Source of the DNA: Acidobacteriota bacterium
GTDB lineage: Bacteria; Acidobacteriota; Terriglobia; Terriglobales; Acidobacteriaceae
Assembly (NCBI GenBank): GCA_003225555.1
Contig: QIAM01000014.1
Span: 1-64,000, forward strand
Direction: 5' to 3'
DNA: 64,000 nt
Position 1 is the first letter of the stretch; each line of letters opens with the position of its first letter. The notes beneath the pieces are model-generated. The model was not told the origin of the DNA and searched no databases. It saw only the letters and a list, made by a program, of their open reading frames with translations. The position numbers were made by a program, and so were the translations under genes. Below are positions 35,485-45,904 of the stretch, one piece after another.

Positions 35485-36243
35485 ATGGCAATCCTTGGGG
35501 TTCAACCGATGACCGCATTCTGCGAGCAGGTAAATCCGCGCGTGCTGCTGGAGATGCGGCACATGCGGTCATTCCCCGAGCCTCGCCCCGAGACCCGCCG
35601 CATACAGGAAAGCTGGATCGCAGCCGCCGAGAAGCGCGCGCTGACATGGCTGGCCCTGCGCACTCCCGAATCCATTAACCCCGACCACCTGACAACCTTG
35701 GGTCTAGCCGCGCAGGTCGGCGCAGGAGTGTGCTACGCGCTGGCGAGTCGGAACCAATACTGGCTCATAGGCTCGATCGCGTGCCTCGCGTTCAACTGGT
35801 TGGGAGACTCACTCGACGGAACGCTGGCGCGAGTGCGGCAGAGGCTGCGTCCGCGATACGGATTTTACGTCGACCACATGGTGGATAGCTTTGGAGCTCT
35901 TGCGCTGACGGGCGGTCTGGCCATGTCTGGGTACATGCATCCTGGAATCGACATTGGATTGCTGATCGCTTTCCTCCTGCTCTCGATTCAGTCGTATCTC
36001 GCAACTTACGCGCTGGGTGAGTTCCGTCTGTCATTTTGGCGGTTCGGGCCTACGGAGTTGCGCATTTTGCTGGCCGTGGGAAACCTGGCCTTGTTGTGGA
36101 GACCGACGGTTCATTTCCTGGGCGCGCAGTACCGGTTGTTTGATGTTGGGGGAGTCATGGGGCTGGTCGGCATGGGCGTGATGGTGATCTCTTTCACTTT
36201 GCAGAACACCGTCCGGCTGTATCGCCAAGAAAGGATTCCGTGA
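35485..36243 (+). CDS. CDP-alcohol phosphatidyltransferase family membrane protein
   Basis: 252 residues. The CDP-OH-P signature is complete: DSLDGTLARVRQRLRPRYGF then YVDHMVD, i.e. D-x2-DG-x2-AR...G-x3-D-x3-D, which binds metal and the CDP-alcohol. Five to six membrane segments surround it. The family makes phospholipids by moving a phosphatidyl or similar group onto an alcohol; the acceptor (inositol, glycerol phosphate or other) cannot be told. ATG 35485 with GGAGG at 35475-35479 is preferred; ATG 35473 is in frame too. The stop overlaps the GTG start of the GtrA gene, indicating coupling. Confidence 0.87.
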   Translation: MAILGVQPMTAFCEQVNPRVLLEMRHMRSFPEPRPETRRIQESWIAAAEKRALTWLALRTPESINPDHLTTLGLAAQVGAGVCYALASRNQYWLIGSIACLAFNWLGDSLDGTLARVRQRLRPRYGFYVDHMVDSFGALALTGGLAMSGYMHPGIDIGLLIAFLLLSIQSYLATYALGEFRLSFWRFGPTELRILLAVGNLALLWRPTVHFLGAQYRLFDVGGVMGLVGMGVMVISFTLQNTVRLYRQERIP

Positions 36244-36638
36244 AGACGCAAACGCTGGTGCGATGGCTCAAGTTCAACCTTGTCGGAGGAATTGGCATTC
36301 TCGTGCAGTTCGTCGCGCTGTTCATGATGAAAAGCGTTCTGCACCTGGACTACCTCGCCGCGACCGCGCTGGCGGTCGAGGCCGCCGTATTGCACAATTT
36401 CGTCTGGCATGAACGCTACCCGTGGGCCGACCGCGTGCAACCGTCGTGGCGCCGGTCGCTCACGCGGCTTGTGCGTTTCAACCTCACCACCGGCGGAGTC
36501 TCCATGGTTGGCAATCTGGCGCTGATGAAGGTGATGGTCGGCGTGGGACACGTGAACTATCTCGTGGCCAATGGGATCGCGATCGCACTGTGCCCGCTGG
36601 CGAACTTTCTGGTGAGCGAGGAGTGGGTGTTCGAATGA
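36240..36638 (+). CDS. GtrA-family membrane protein
   Basis: A 132-residue protein with four membrane segments of the GtrA/DPMS family: KFNLVGGIGILVQFVALFMM, an intermembrane HNFVWHERYPW, RFNLTTGGVSMVGNLALMKV and a final ANFLVSEEWVF. GtrA proteins assist glycosyltransferases using lipid-linked sugars, often as flippase components. It starts at GTG 36240 inside the preceding gene's stop (GTGA overlap), so the pair is translationally coupled and likely acts in the same lipid or glycan process. No glycosyltransferase is adjacent. Confidence 0.87.
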   Translation: MKTQTLVRWLKFNLVGGIGILVQFVALFMMKSVLHLDYLAATALAVEAAVLHNFVWHERYPWADRVQPSWRRSLTRLVRFNLTTGGVSMVGNLALMKVMVGVGHVNYLVANGIAIALCPLANFLVSEEWVFE

Positions 36639-36719
36639 ACTTCTTGCCGCTGATTTAGCCAGATTAACGCAGATCTAAAAACTAACAACATAGAAAAGCC
36701 TAAGCTTCGCATCGAGGAC

Positions 36720-37142
36720 TCAGGCGCCCTCCGGCAAGGGCTTGCCGATTTCCCAATGGTGTCCGAACGGGTCGACAATGCGTCCCACGCGCCAACCGTA
36801 GGGCTGGTCGGCGACCGGCGAAATCACGCCGGCCCCGGCTGAGACCGCGCGTGCGAAGGCGGCATCGGGATCGTCAACGACCATCACCATCCGCACCGAA
36901 CCGCCGCCAAGAGACTGGGGGCTGAAGTTCAAGTTCTCCGGGGACTCATCCGCGACCCAGAATTGGGCTGCTCCCACGGACAACTGAGCTACTACCTCTC
37001 CGCTATCGTTGTCGAGGCGGAACAGCTCGCCGGCTCCGAATGCTGCCTTGTAGAATTCGACGGCTTTTGCGCCGCGACGAACTGAGAGCATTGGCGCTAT
37101 GGAGGTGTTTTGATTTTTGACGCTCTGGGAATCCTGGGTCAT
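36720..37142 (-). CDS. VOC (glyoxalase/PhnB-like) family protein
   Basis: 140 residues from ATG 37142. The glyoxalase/bleomycin-resistance fold shows in SIAPMLSVRRGAKAVEFYKA, FGAGELFRLD, AQFWVADESPENLNFSPQSL, VRMVMVVDDPDAAFARAVSA and the closing YGWRVGRIVDPFGHHWEIGK. This is the PhnB-like group of VOC proteins. The longer open frame upstream runs through the remnant of another VOC gene and is not counted. Enzymatic function unknown. Confidence 0.85.
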   Translation of the reverse strand: MTQDSQSVKNQNTSIAPMLSVRRGAKAVEFYKAAFGAGELFRLDNDSGEVVAQLSVGAAQFWVADESPENLNFSPQSLGGGSVRMVMVVDDPDAAFARAVSAGAGVISPVADQPYGWRVGRIVDPFGHHWEIGKPLPEGA

Positions 37143-37169
37143 GGAAATCTTCTCTCTCGTTGGTTTGGC

Positions 37170-37455
37170 GCCTGCTTGTTTCTTCTCGGGATTTAGTGTT
37201 CCGGCTCTGAGTCCTCGGTTTCTTCGGGGACGCCGGTGGGGCTTCGAAGTAGATTTGGTAGCCGTCCGGGTCGGACAGGTTTCCGACGAACGGTCGCTTA
37301 GCCTTGATCCCGCGCGAGGTAACCTGGCGGTAGATGGCGAGGGCGTCTTCACCGATGAAGTAGATGGATACGCCCTCGCCCACTTTCCCCGTGGGCGCCC
37401 AGGAATCGTGCCCTTGGTTTCGAGGGTCATGGGTTGAGACCTGCGTGTGCAGCAT
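37170..37455 (-). pseudogene. VOC-family gene remnant
   Basis: The frame encodes VGEGVSIYFIGEDALAIYRQ, SRGIKAKRPFVGN and LSDPDGYQIYFEAP, recognisable as the C-terminal part of a VOC/glyoxalase domain. The N-terminal half is missing and about eight residues seem deleted after PFVGN. The frame then runs open past the start of the next gene. Upstream are only dispersed repeats. Probably a fragment left by repeat-associated deletion. Confidence 0.6.
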
Positions 37456-37482
37456 TGTACTTCTTCTGTAGCGAGGGGTGAG

Positions 37483-37815
37483 AAACTCGTGTCGTCCCTA
37501 CGGGACTCGTTCCATCGGTGGGGACTGACCCAGCACTTACGTCCCTTCGGCAAGCTCAGGGCAGGCTCTGGGCTATCGTATGCTGCCCTTCGGGGTTTGA
37601 TTAGCTGAGCTGATTTGCAAATCGGCAGTCATGGTAGCACGGGGAAGCAGGGTGCCCGTTATGGCATCTGTGCCTCGTAGCGCCGGCACGGTTTCGACTT
37701 CGGAGCGGCGGGCGAGGACGCCCGCCCCTTCGGCTTCGCTCAGGGCAGGCTCCCAGCCGCCGGGACGGCGACGCTGCGGCAACCCGGGCCGTGGTAACCC
37801 TCGGAAAAGTCTCAT
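37483..37815. repeat. Repeat block between the VOC genes and the poly-HAMP kinase
   Basis: Contains CCCTTCGGCAAGCTCAGGGC near 37543, CGTAGCGCCGGC near 37677, GGCGGGCGAGGACGCCCGCC near 37708 and CCCTTCGGCTTCGCTCAGGG near 37727. All resemble elements elsewhere in this window (13700, 12988, 44470-44570, 58490). No gene is seen in 37456-38097. Confidence 0.6.
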
Positions 37816-38097
37816 CTTGTCCCCCAGTACAGGAAATACTGTAGAGATAATTCCCTAGGGCCTGTGCTACGTATGCATATTGGCTGGTATGCTCCCCCCA
37901 GACCTCTACAGCCTATTACCAGTCGACTCCGTGCGGCTGCTGGAGTGCTTTGCCGCCGAACAGGAGCGGTTCTGGCGGTGGCCACGTAACTTAATGCCCG
38001 TCAAATTGGAATGCCCGATCCGCTCGACGCCATCGCCGTCTGAACCAGCCGTATGGCGTGTCCATACCCGTTTGTTTTTGATCCAGGAGATAGGGAT

Positions 38098-41000
38098 ATG
38101 AAGCGAACCCTGCAGAGTAGCGAAGTCTCGGCGCCCGATGAAACCGTTGCAACCCGCGCTAAAAAACAGGAGAGAGAAAACGGTAACGGAACGGGAGCGC
38201 CGGGGGCGGAGCTGAATCTGATTCTCGCCAGCCTGCAGACCATGCGGGATGGAGATTTCTCGGTGCGACTGCCGGGGCATTGGACGGGAATCGCAGGCAA
38301 GATTGCCGATACCTTCAACGAGATCGTCACCGCGAACCAGCAGATCGCGCAAGAACTGAAGCGCGTGGGGCAGGTGGTCGGAAAAGAGGGCAGGACCCGC
38401 GAACGGACTCGGTTTCACCAGTCGAAGGGGGCGTGGGGCGAGATGGGAGTGTCCGTCAACACGCTGGTGGACGATCTCCTGCGGCCTACGGCGGAGGTTA
38501 CGCGAGCGATCGCCGCGGTGGCGCAGGGCAACCTGAGACAGACTGTGCAACTTGACGTAGATGGCAGGCCGTTGGAGGGAGAATTCCTGCGGTCGGCAAC
38601 CATCGTCAACACGATGATTCAGCAGTTGGGCGTGTTTACGGCGGAAGTAACGCGCGTGGCACGCGAAGTGGGTACGGAAGGAAAGCTGGGTGGACAGGCG
38701 GTTGTGCCGGGTGTCGCGGGAACGTGGAAGGACCTTACCGACAACGTTAACTACATGGCCGGAAACCTGACTGGGCAGGTGCGCAACATCGCGGAAGTGG
38801 CGACTGCCGTGGCCAGTGGCGACCTTTCTCGCAAGATTACCGCGGACGTCCGCGGCGAAATTCTACAGCTCAAAGAAGCCATCAACACGATGGTGGACCA
38901 GTTGCGATCGTTCGCTTCCGAAGTGACGCGCGTGGCTCGTGAAGTGGGTACTGACGGCAAGCTGGGCGGGCAGGCAGTTGTGCCGGGCGTGGCGGGCACG
39001 TGGAAAGATCTGACCGACTCCGTGAACGCCATGGCCGGAAACCTTACGGCCCAGGTACGAAACATCGCCGAAGTGACGACGGCTGTGGCCCGCGGCGACT
39101 TGTCCCGCAAGATCACCGTCGATGTGAAGGGAGAAATTCTCGAACTGAAGGACACCATTAATACGATGGTGGATCAGCTGAATGCGTTCGCGGGCGAAGT
39201 GACGCGCGTGGCTCGCGAAGTGGGAACAGAAGGAAAACTTGGCGGGCAGGCGCAGGTGCCGGGCGTTGGTGGTACCTGGAAGGATCTCACGGACAACGTG
39301 AACTTCATGGCCAGCAACCTGACGGGCCAGGTGCGAAACATTGCGGAAGTGGCGACGGCTATTGCTAGCGGGGATTTGTCGCGCAAGATCACCGTCGATG
39401 TGCGTGGCGAAATCCTGCAGCTGAAAGAGACGCTGAATACGATGGTGGACCAGCTGAACCGGTTTGCCGGCGAAGTTACGCGCGTGGCCCGCGAAGTGGG
39501 TAGCGAAGGCCGGCTGGGTGGTCAGGCTAACGTGCCGGGCGTCGCGGGAACGTGGAAGGATCTCACGGACTCGGTCAACTCGATGGCCGGCAACCTTACT
39601 GGTCAGGTGCGAAACATCGCGGAAGTTACGACGGCTGTGGCTCGCGGCGATTTGTCACGCAAGATCACGGTGGACGTGAAGGGCGAAATTCTCGAACTGA
39701 AGAACACTATCAACACCATGGTGGACCAGCTCAACGCGTTCGCCGGTGAAGTGACGCGCGTGGCCCGCGAAGTGGGTACGGAAGGAAAGCTGGGTGGGCA
39801 GGCCCAAGTGCCGGGCGTGGCCGGTACCTGGAAAGATCTCACCGACAACGTGAATTTCATGGCCAGCAACCTGACGGGCCAGGTGCGAAACATTGCCGAG
39901 GTCGCAACCGCTGTGGCCCGCGGCGATTTGTCGCGCAAGATTACGGTGGACGTGAAGGGAGAAATTCTCGAACTGAAAGACACCATCAACACGATGGTGG
40001 ATCAGCTGCGATCGTTCGCCTCGGAAGTAACGCGTGTGGCCCGCGAAGTGGGTACGGACGGCAAGCTGGGCGGACAGGCGCTGGTGCCCGGCGTCGGCGG
40101 AACGTGGAAGGATCTTACGGATTCCGTGAATTCCATGGCTAGCAACCTGACTGGCCAGGTGCGTAACATCGCGGAAGTTTCGACGGCGATTGCCAGCGGC
40201 GACTTGTCGAAGAAGATCACGGTGAACGTGAGCGGCGAAATCCTGCTGCTCAAGGAAACCATCAATACGATGGTGGACCAGCTGAACGCGTTCGCTGCCG
40301 AAGTGACGCGCGTGGCTCGCGAAGTGGGCTCCGAAGGCAAGCTGGGCGGGCAGGCGCAGGTTCCGGGTGTGGCAGGAACGTGGAAGGATCTGACGGACTC
40401 CGTCAACTCGATGGCCGGAAACCTTACTGGTCAAGTCCGTAATATCGCGGAGGTGACGACGGCCGTGGCGCAGGGAGACTTGTCGCGCAAGATCACGGTC
40501 GATGTGAAGGGTGAAATTCTCGAACTCAAGAACACCATCAACACGATGGTGGACCAGCTGAATGCGTTCGCGGGCGAGGTGACGCGCGTGGCCCGCGAAG
40601 TCGGAACGGAAGGAAAACTGGGTGGTCAGGCGCTTGTTCCCGGTGTCGGTGGGACCTGGAAGGACCTTACCGATTCCGTGAATTTCATGGCCAGCAACCT
40701 GACTGGCCAGGTGCGAAACATCGCGGAAGTGGCGACGGCGATCGCCAGCGGAGACCTTTCGCGCAAGATCACGGTCGACGTCCGCGGAGAGATCCTGCAG
40801 CTCAAAGAGACGCTGAATACGATGGTGGAGCAGTTGCGGTCATTTGCGGCCGAGGTGACGCGCGTGGCCCGCGAAGTCGGCACGGAAGGCCGGCTGGGTG
40901 GTCAGGCTAACGTGCCGGGCGTGGCGGGAACGTGGAAGGATCTTACGGATTCCGTGAATGCCATGGCCGGCAACCTGACGGCCCAGGTGCGAAACATCGC

Positions 41001-44000
41001 AGAAGTTACGACGGCTGTGGCTCGCGGCGATTTGTCGCGCAAGATCACGGTCGATGTGAAGGGTGAAATTCTCGAACTCAAGAACACCATCAACACGATG
41101 GTGGACCAACTGAATGCGTTCGCTGCCGAGGTGACGCGCGTGGCCCGCGAAGTGGGTACGGAAGGCAAGCTGGGCGGGCAGGCGCAGGTTCCGGGAGTTG
41201 CCGGTACGTGGAAGGATCTCACCGACAACGTGAACGTCATGGCGGCGAACCTGACTGAGCAGGTGCGCGGCATCGTGAAAGTTGTGACCGCGGTTGCCAA
41301 CGGCGAGCTCACACAGAAGCTGACGGTGAACGCCAAGGGTGAAGTAGCAGCCCTAGCGGAGACGATTAACAACATGACAGACACGTTGGCGACCTTCGCC
41401 GACCAGGTGACGACGGTGGCTCGCGAAGTCGGCGTGGAGGGCCGGCTGGGCGGCCAAGCGAACGTGCCCGGAGCTGCCGGAACATGGAAAGACTTGACGG
41501 GCAACGTGAACCTGCTGGCCGATAACCTGACCAACCAGGTGCGCGCTATTGCCGAAGTCGCGACCGCTGTGACCAAGGGCGATCTGACGCGATCGATTCA
41601 AGTAGAAGCCAGCGGTGAAGTCGCGGAGTTGAAAGACAACATCAACACGATGATCGACAACCTGCGGCTCACGACTGACCGCAACACGGAGCAAGACTGG
41701 CTCAAGACCAACCTTGCACGTTTTACCGGTATGTTGCAGGGGCAGCGCGATCTCACCACGGTGGGCCGCATGCTGCTTTCGGAGCTGGCCCCGCTGGTGA
41801 ATGCCCAGCAAGGCGTGATCTACCAGATGGCGGATGGAGATGAGTCCAGCGGCTTGGTATTGCTGTCGGCCTTCGCCGATACCGGGCAGGAAGGTCACTC
41901 GCACCGTCTGCGGATTGGAGAAGGGCTGGCGGGACAGTGCGCGGCGGAAAAGCGGCGCATGCTGATCAACGACTTGCCGCCTTATGCGACTCCCATCCGT
42001 TCGGGACTGTTCCAGGCGGTGCCGCGGAATGTCATCGTGCTGCCGGTTCTGTTCGAAGACCGGGTTAAGGCGGTGATCGAGCTGGCGTCTTTGAGCGCGT
42101 TTACGCCTTCACACCTGGCCTTCCTCGATCAGCTTACGTCGAGCATCGGCATCGTGCTCAACAGTATTGAGGCCACGATGCAGACGGAAAGCCTGCTGAA
42201 GCAGTCGCAACAGCTCGCTATCGAACTGCAGACGCAGCAGAAAGAACTGCAGCAGACCAACGAGCAACTGGCGCAGAAAGCGCAGCAGCTGGCAGAACAG
42301 AACGTGGAAGTGGAGCGCAAGAACCAGGAAATCGAGCAGGCACGCCGCGCTCTGGAAGAGAAGGCGAAGGAACTGGCTCTCACTTCGAAGTACAAGTCAG
42401 AGTTCCTGGCCAACATGTCGCACGAGTTGCGCACGCCGCTGAACAGCATTCTGGTGCTGGGACAACAGCTCGGCGACAACCCGGATGGCAACCTGACGCC
42501 GAAGCAGGTCGAGTTCGCCCGCACCATTCACGGCGCGGGAACCGATTTGTTGAACCTGATCAGCGACATTCTCGATCTTTCGAAGATCGAGTCGGGTACG
42601 GTCTCGGTGGAGGCCGAGGAGGTGTTCTTCAACAACCTGCTGGAAACGGTGGGACGGCCATTCCGGCACGAGGCAGAGAACCGCAAGCTGTCGTTTGAGG
42701 TGCATAGTGACCCGCATCTCGCCCGCAGCCTGGTTACGGACTCGAAGAGGTTACAGCAGGTGCTCAAAAACCTGCTGTCGAACGCCTTCAAGTTCACGGA
42801 GCAAGGTGGAGTTCGTCTAACGGTTTCGGAGGCCGGCAGCGGCTGGAGCGAAGACCATCCCATTCTCAGCAAGGCGGCATCCGTCATTGCCTTCGAGGTT
42901 GCGGACACCGGCATCGGCATTGCCTACGAGAAGCAGCGCATCATCTTCGAGGCCTTCCAGCAGGCAGATGCCGGCACCAGCCGCAAGTACGGCGGAACGG
43001 GGCTGGGGCTGGCGATCAGCCGCGAACTGGCCAGCCTGCTCGGCGGCGAAATCCAGCTGCACAGCGCGCCGGGATCAGGCAGTACGTTTACACTTTACCT
43101 GCCGAAGACCTATGTGGGGCCGTCGGCGTCGAGCACATCAGCGGCTGTGGCGGCGGAAAGCAAGACCAAGCCGTCGAGTGCTGCTCCGCTGCATCTGGCC
43201 AGCATGAACGTCGTGGAAGTGCCGAAGGAGCACATTGCAGACGATCGCGAGAACCTGCAGCCTGACGACACCGTATTGCTGGTTGTGGAGGATGATCCGC
43301 ACTATGCTCGCGTGTTGTGCGATTTGTCGCACGATCAGGGATTCAAGGTATTGGTGGCGAACCGGGGCGCGGAAGCGCTTGAGCTGGCGCGTGAGTATCA
43401 TCCAGCCGCGGTCTCGCTCGACGTATTCCTGCCGGACATGCTGGGATGGACGGTCCTGAATCATTTGAAGCAGGATCCGGCCACGCGGCATATTCCGGTG
43501 CAGATGCTGACACTTGATGAAGACCGTCAACATGGTTTGGCGCGGGGGGCGTTTGCCTTCGTCACCAAGCCGACGACGCCGGAGGAAATCGAAGGAGCGC
43601 TGGCTCGGATCAAGGATTACTCGACTCCGCGGCGCAAGCGGTTGCTGATCGTGGAAGACAACGCCAGCGAGCAGCTGAGCATCCGCGAGTTGCTCGGTTA
43701 CGACGACATCGACATCTCGGTCGTTTCGAGCGGGAAGGAAGCGTTGAGCGCGCTGGATGAACAGCAATTCGACTGCGTGGTGCTCGATCTGAAGCTGCCG
43801 GACATGTCGGGCTTTGAGGTCCTCGAACACCTGCGCGATACCCCGGCACTGAGCGAGTTGCCGGTGGTCGTCTTCACCGGCAAGGAGCTTTCGCCGGATG
43901 AGGATGCACGCCTGCATACGCTGGCTCGCAGCGTGGTGGTGAAGGGAGTGGAATCGCCGGAGCGCTTGCTCGACGAGACTGCGCTGTTCCTGCACCGCGT

Positions 44001-44439
44001 GGTAGCGGATCTGCCGCCGGAAAAACAGCGCATGCTGGACCGGCTGCATCGATCGGATGATGCGCTGGTGGGCAAGAAGGTGCTCATCGTCGACGATGAT
44101 GTGCGCAACATTTTCGCGTTGAGCAGTGTTCTTGAACGCAGGGGCATGACCGTGCTCACGGCGGGTACCGGACGCGAGGCTATCGAGACGCTCGAGTCCA
44201 CGCCGGACGTGGGGATGGTGATGATGGACATCATGATGCCGGAGATGGATGGATATGAAACCATGCAGGTGATCCGTCAGAACCCGGAATTCCGGCGGCT
44301 GCCGATTATTGCGTTAACCGCGAAGGCGATGAAAGGTGACAGAGAAAAGTGCCTGGAAGCTGGGGCTTCGGAGTACCTGGCCAAGCCAGTGAACACCGAG
44401 CAGTTGCTCTCGGCGTTGCGGATGTGGCTGCATCGATAA
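38098..44439 (+). CDS. Giant soluble poly-HAMP hybrid histidine kinase with GAF and three receivers
   Basis: 2113 residues; ATG 38098 with AGGAG at 38085. Two divergent N-terminal HAMP units (about 25-180) precede eleven HAMP-type repeats of exactly 92 residues (about 183-1194), each like [15 protein letters not shown] then [24 protein letters not shown] and [12 protein letters not shown] domain (about 1201-1360), a coiled coil (about 1365-1430), HisKA with phospho-His 1442 ([11 protein letters not shown]), HATPase ([25 protein letters not shown]) and receivers with Asp 1775, 1897 and 2044 follow. No membrane segment or signal peptide, so it is cytoplasmic. It resembles group III (Nik1/Os-1-like) hybrid kinases, which sense osmotic or other stress through HAMP chains. 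A receiver-kinase gene follows at 44584. Confidence 0.95.
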   Translation: MKRTLQSSEVSAPDETVATRAKKQERENGNGTGAPGAELNLILASLQTMRDGDFSVRLPGHWTGIAGKIADTFNEIVTANQQIAQELKRVGQVVGKEGRTRERTRFHQSKGAWGEMGVSVNTLVDDLLRPTAEVTRAIAAVAQGNLRQTVQLDVDGRPLEGEFLRSATIVNTMIQQLGVFTAEVTRVAREVGTEGKLGGQAVVPGVAGTWKDLTDNVNYMAGNLTGQVRNIAEVATAVASGDLSRKITADVRGEILQLKEAINTMVDQLRSFASEVTRVAREVGTDGKLGGQAVVPGVAGTWKDLTDSVNAMAGNLTAQVRNIAEVTTAVARGDLSRKITVDVKGEILELKDTINTMVDQLNAFAGEVTRVAREVGTEGKLGGQAQVPGVGGTWKDLTDNVNFMASNLTGQVRNIAEVATAIASGDLSRKITVDVRGEILQLKETLNTMVDQLNRFAGEVTRVAREVGSEGRLGGQANVPGVAGTWKDLTDSVNSMAGNLTGQVRNIAEVTTAVARGDLSRKITVDVKGEILELKNTINTMVDQLNAFAGEVTRVAREVGTEGKLGGQAQVPGVAGTWKDLTDNVNFMASNLTGQVRNIAEVATAVARGDLSRKITVDVKGEILELKDTINTMVDQLRSFASEVTRVAREVGTDGKLGGQALVPGVGGTWKDLTDSVNSMASNLTGQVRNIAEVSTAIASGDLSKKITVNVSGEILLLKETINTMVDQLNAFAAEVTRVAREVGSEGKLGGQAQVPGVAGTWKDLTDSVNSMAGNLTGQVRNIAEVTTAVAQGDLSRKITVDVKGEILELKNTINTMVDQLNAFAGEVTRVAREVGTEGKLGGQALVPGVGGTWKDLTDSVNFMASNLTGQVRNIAEVATAIASGDLSRKITVDVRGEILQLKETLNTMVEQLRSFAAEVTRVAREVGTEGRLGGQANVPGVAGTWKDLTDSVNAMAGNLTAQVRNIAEVTTAVARGDLSRKITVDVKGEILELKNTINTMVDQLNAFAAEVTRVAREVGTEGKLGGQAQVPGVAGTWKDLTDNVNVMAANLTEQVRGIVKVVTAVANGELTQKLTVNAKGEVAALAETINNMTDTLATFADQVTTVAREVGVEGRLGGQANVPGAAGTWKDLTGNVNLLADNLTNQVRAIAEVATAVTKGDLTRSIQVEASGEVAELKDNINTMIDNLRLTTDRNTEQDWLKTNLARFTGMLQGQRDLTTVGRMLLSELAPLVNAQQGVIYQMADGDESSGLVLLSAFADTGQEGHSHRLRIGEGLAGQCAAEKRRMLINDLPPYATPIRSGLFQAVPRNVIVLPVLFEDRVKAVIELASLSAFTPSHLAFLDQLTSSIGIVLNSIEATMQTESLLKQSQQLAIELQTQQKELQQTNEQLAQKAQQLAEQNVEVERKNQEIEQARRALEEKAKELALTSKYKSEFLANMSHELRTPLNSILVLGQQLGDNPDGNLTPKQVEFARTIHGAGTDLLNLISDILDLSKIESGTVSVEAEEVFFNNLLETVGRPFRHEAENRKLSFEVHSDPHLARSLVTDSKRLQQVLKNLLSNAFKFTEQGGVRLTVSEAGSGWSEDHPILSKAASVIAFEVADTGIGIAYEKQRIIFEAFQQADAGTSRKYGGTGLGLAISRELASLLGGEIQLHSAPGSGSTFTLYLPKTYVGPSASSTSAAVAAESKTKPSSAAPLHLASMNVVEVPKEHIADDRENLQPDDTVLLVVEDDPHYARVLCDLSHDQGFKVLVANRGAEALELAREYHPAAVSLDVFLPDMLGWTVLNHLKQDPATRHIPVQMLTLDEDRQHGLARGAFAFVTKPTTPEEIEGALARIKDYSTPRRKRLLIVEDNASEQLSIRELLGYDDIDISVVSSGKEALSALDEQQFDCVVLDLKLPDMSGFEVLEHLRDTPALSELPVVVFTGKELSPDEDARLHTLARSVVVKGVESPERLLDETALFLHRVVADLPPEKQRMLDRLHRSDDALVGKKVLIVDDDVRNIFALSSVLERRGMTVLTAGTGREAIETLESTPDVGMVMMDIMMPEMDGYETMQVIRQNPEFRRLPIIALTAKAMKGDREKCLEAGASEYLAKPVNTEQLLSALRMWLHR
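38644..41679 (+). repeat. Eleven tandem 276-bp coding repeats (HAMP units)
   Basis: The units start with GAAGT(G/A)ACGCGCGTGGC at 38644, 38920 and every 276 bases. Units 1-9 are closely similar, with many runs of identical bases; units 10 and 11 have drifted. Variants alternate (GILQLKE/GEILELK; RSF/NAF), suggesting two-unit blocks duplicated. Confidence 0.92.
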
Positions 44440-44449
44440 GGAAGGGAGC

Positions 44450-44575
44450 CGAACGCGCGAGTTGTGCGCCGCAACAAACGCGACCCTTCCGCAAACTCAG
44501 GGCAGGCCGCATGGCGCGGCTCGCTCAGGTCCTTCGGCGGGCAAGAAACGCCCGCCTCAGGATGACATTCAACAA
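44450..44575. repeat. Dispersed repeat elements between the two kinase genes
   Basis: Includes CCCTTCCGCAAACTCAGGGC near 44484, GGTCCTTCGGCGGGC near 44529 and CCGCCTCAGGATGAC near 44550, related to the block at 13676-13800. They separate the kinase stop (44439) from the ribosome site AAGGGGAACC before 44584. Confidence 0.6.
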
Positions 44576-44583
44576 GGGGAACC

Positions 44584-45720
44584 ATGAGCGTCCATGAAAA
44601 AGTGAACATCCTGATGGTCGACGACCAGCCCGCCAAGCTGCTGAGCTATGAAGTCATGCTGGGCGAGTTGGGAGAGAACCTGATCAGGGCCAATTCGGGC
44701 AGAGAGGCACTGGAGTTATTGCTGAAAAATGAAGTCGCGGTGGTGCTCATGGACGTGAGCATGCCGGAACTGGACGGCTTCGAACTGGCGGAAATCATTC
44801 GCCAGCATCCGCGCTATCAGAAGACGGCCATCATCTTCATCTCGGCGGTGCATCTGACCGATCTTGACCGGCTGAAGGGATATCAACGCGGCGCTGTGGA
44901 CTACATCTCGGTTCCGGTGGTTCCGGAATTGTTGCGGGCCAAGGTGTCAGTATTTGCCGAGCTGCACCGGCGCGCCCACCAGCTGGAAATGCTGAATCGC
45001 GAGCTGCGCCGGCTGTCGAGCAGCCTGATCGCGATGCAGGATGACGAGCGGCGGCGCATTGCGCGCGAATTGCATGACGGCCTGGGTCAGGAGCTTACCG
45101 CGGCCAAGATGATTGTCGACGGGATTCTTTTCCAGGAGAAGGGGGAAGCGTCGTCGTTCAAGAGGAATGCGGCGGCGGACGCGAGTTCCCTGATTGACCG
45201 GGCGATCCAGCAGGTTCGCAGCATTTCTCACCTGCTGCATCCGCCGTTGCTGGACGAAGTCGGATTGCTTTCGGCGCTACGCTGGTTCCTGGAAGGGTTT
45301 ACGAAACGCAGCGGCCTGCACACGGTTCTGGAAGTGGAGCCGCAAGAGTTTCCCAGGCTTCCGTCGGAGCTGGAGACGGCCATCTTCCGCATTGTGCAGG
45401 AGGCTCTCAATAATGTGTTTCGCCACGCCAAAGCAAGGAATTGCTGGATTACAGTGAAACACGCCTCCGGCCAGGTTACCGTCACGGTTCGTGATGACGG
45501 CAAGGGTGTGGAGCAGGGCGTGACGGAGTTTCGTCCCGATCGCATCGGGATGGGGATTGGCGGGATTCGGCAGCGCATCAAGGAATTTGGCGGTGAGCTG
45601 CGGTTGGCGAGACTGAATCCGGGGACGCTGGTGGAAGTCGTGATTCCGACGAAGTCATTGCCGCAGGCGCCGCAAACGTCGAAGGTTTCATCGGCGGTGG
45701 TGGCTTCGATTGCGAAATAA
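44584..45720 (+). CDS. Receiver-histidine kinase (REC-HisKA_3-HATPase)
   Basis: 378 residues in one chain. An N-terminal receiver (about 8-125) has ILMVDDQPAK, phospho-Asp 57 in VVLMDVSMPELDG and a lysine-position variant (SVPVVPELLRAK). A coiled coil joins it to a NarX/DesK-type HisKA_3 domain with RRIARELHDGLGQELTA (His 164), then HATPase_c (RIVQEALNNVFRHAKA; VRDDGKGV; GMGIGGIRQRI). It has no sensor domain, so it is probably switched by phosphorylation of its own receiver, plausibly in a phosphorelay with the poly-HAMP kinase immediately upstream. The response regulator it serves is not next to it. Confidence 0.92.
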   Translation: MSVHEKVNILMVDDQPAKLLSYEVMLGELGENLIRANSGREALELLLKNEVAVVLMDVSMPELDGFELAEIIRQHPRYQKTAIIFISAVHLTDLDRLKGYQRGAVDYISVPVVPELLRAKVSVFAELHRRAHQLEMLNRELRRLSSSLIAMQDDERRRIARELHDGLGQELTAAKMIVDGILFQEKGEASSFKRNAAADASSLIDRAIQQVRSISHLLHPPLLDEVGLLSALRWFLEGFTKRSGLHTVLEVEPQEFPRLPSELETAIFRIVQEALNNVFRHAKARNCWITVKHASGQVTVTVRDDGKGVEQGVTEFRPDRIGMGIGGIRQRIKEFGGELRLARLNPGTLVEVVIPTKSLPQAPQTSKVSSAVVASIAK

Positions 45721-45744
45721 GCGAGGCGATCGCGTGATGGCAAA

Positions 45745-45817
45745 CCTCAGTGGCTAAAGCCACGGCTGAGTTGTGGCACTTACGGCGCGGCTAGAAGCCG
45801 CGCCCTTTCAAAACAGA
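45745..45817 (+). repeat. Dispersed repeat flanking the amidohydrolase gene, copy 1
   Basis: CCTCAGTGGCTAAAGCCACGG, then TTACGGCGCGGCTAGAAGCC GCGCCCTTTCAAAACAGA. Copy 2 (47306-47379), in the same orientation, lies on the other side of the gene; an inverted partial copy is at 25114-25151. Confidence 0.75.
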
Positions 45818-45904
45818 ACCTCCCTCAAAACAGACTGGCCTTTCAAACAGATCCGCTTTCCAAACAGGACAGTAAGCTTCACATTCCCGGTCATTTCTCG
45901 TAGA

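Noticed and set aside
37573-37815. Minus-strand open frame of 80 codons before the kinase
   Set aside because: Encoded by palindromic repeats; similar peptides arise wherever these repeats are translated.
39655-40434. Minus-strand open frame in the HAMP array (259 codons)
   Set aside because: Antisense to the tandem repeats; periodic only because the sense repeats are periodic.
38644-41679. Tandem array considered as satellite or CRISPR-like DNA
   Set aside because: The period is 276 bases, in frame with HAMP coding units and with no spacers.
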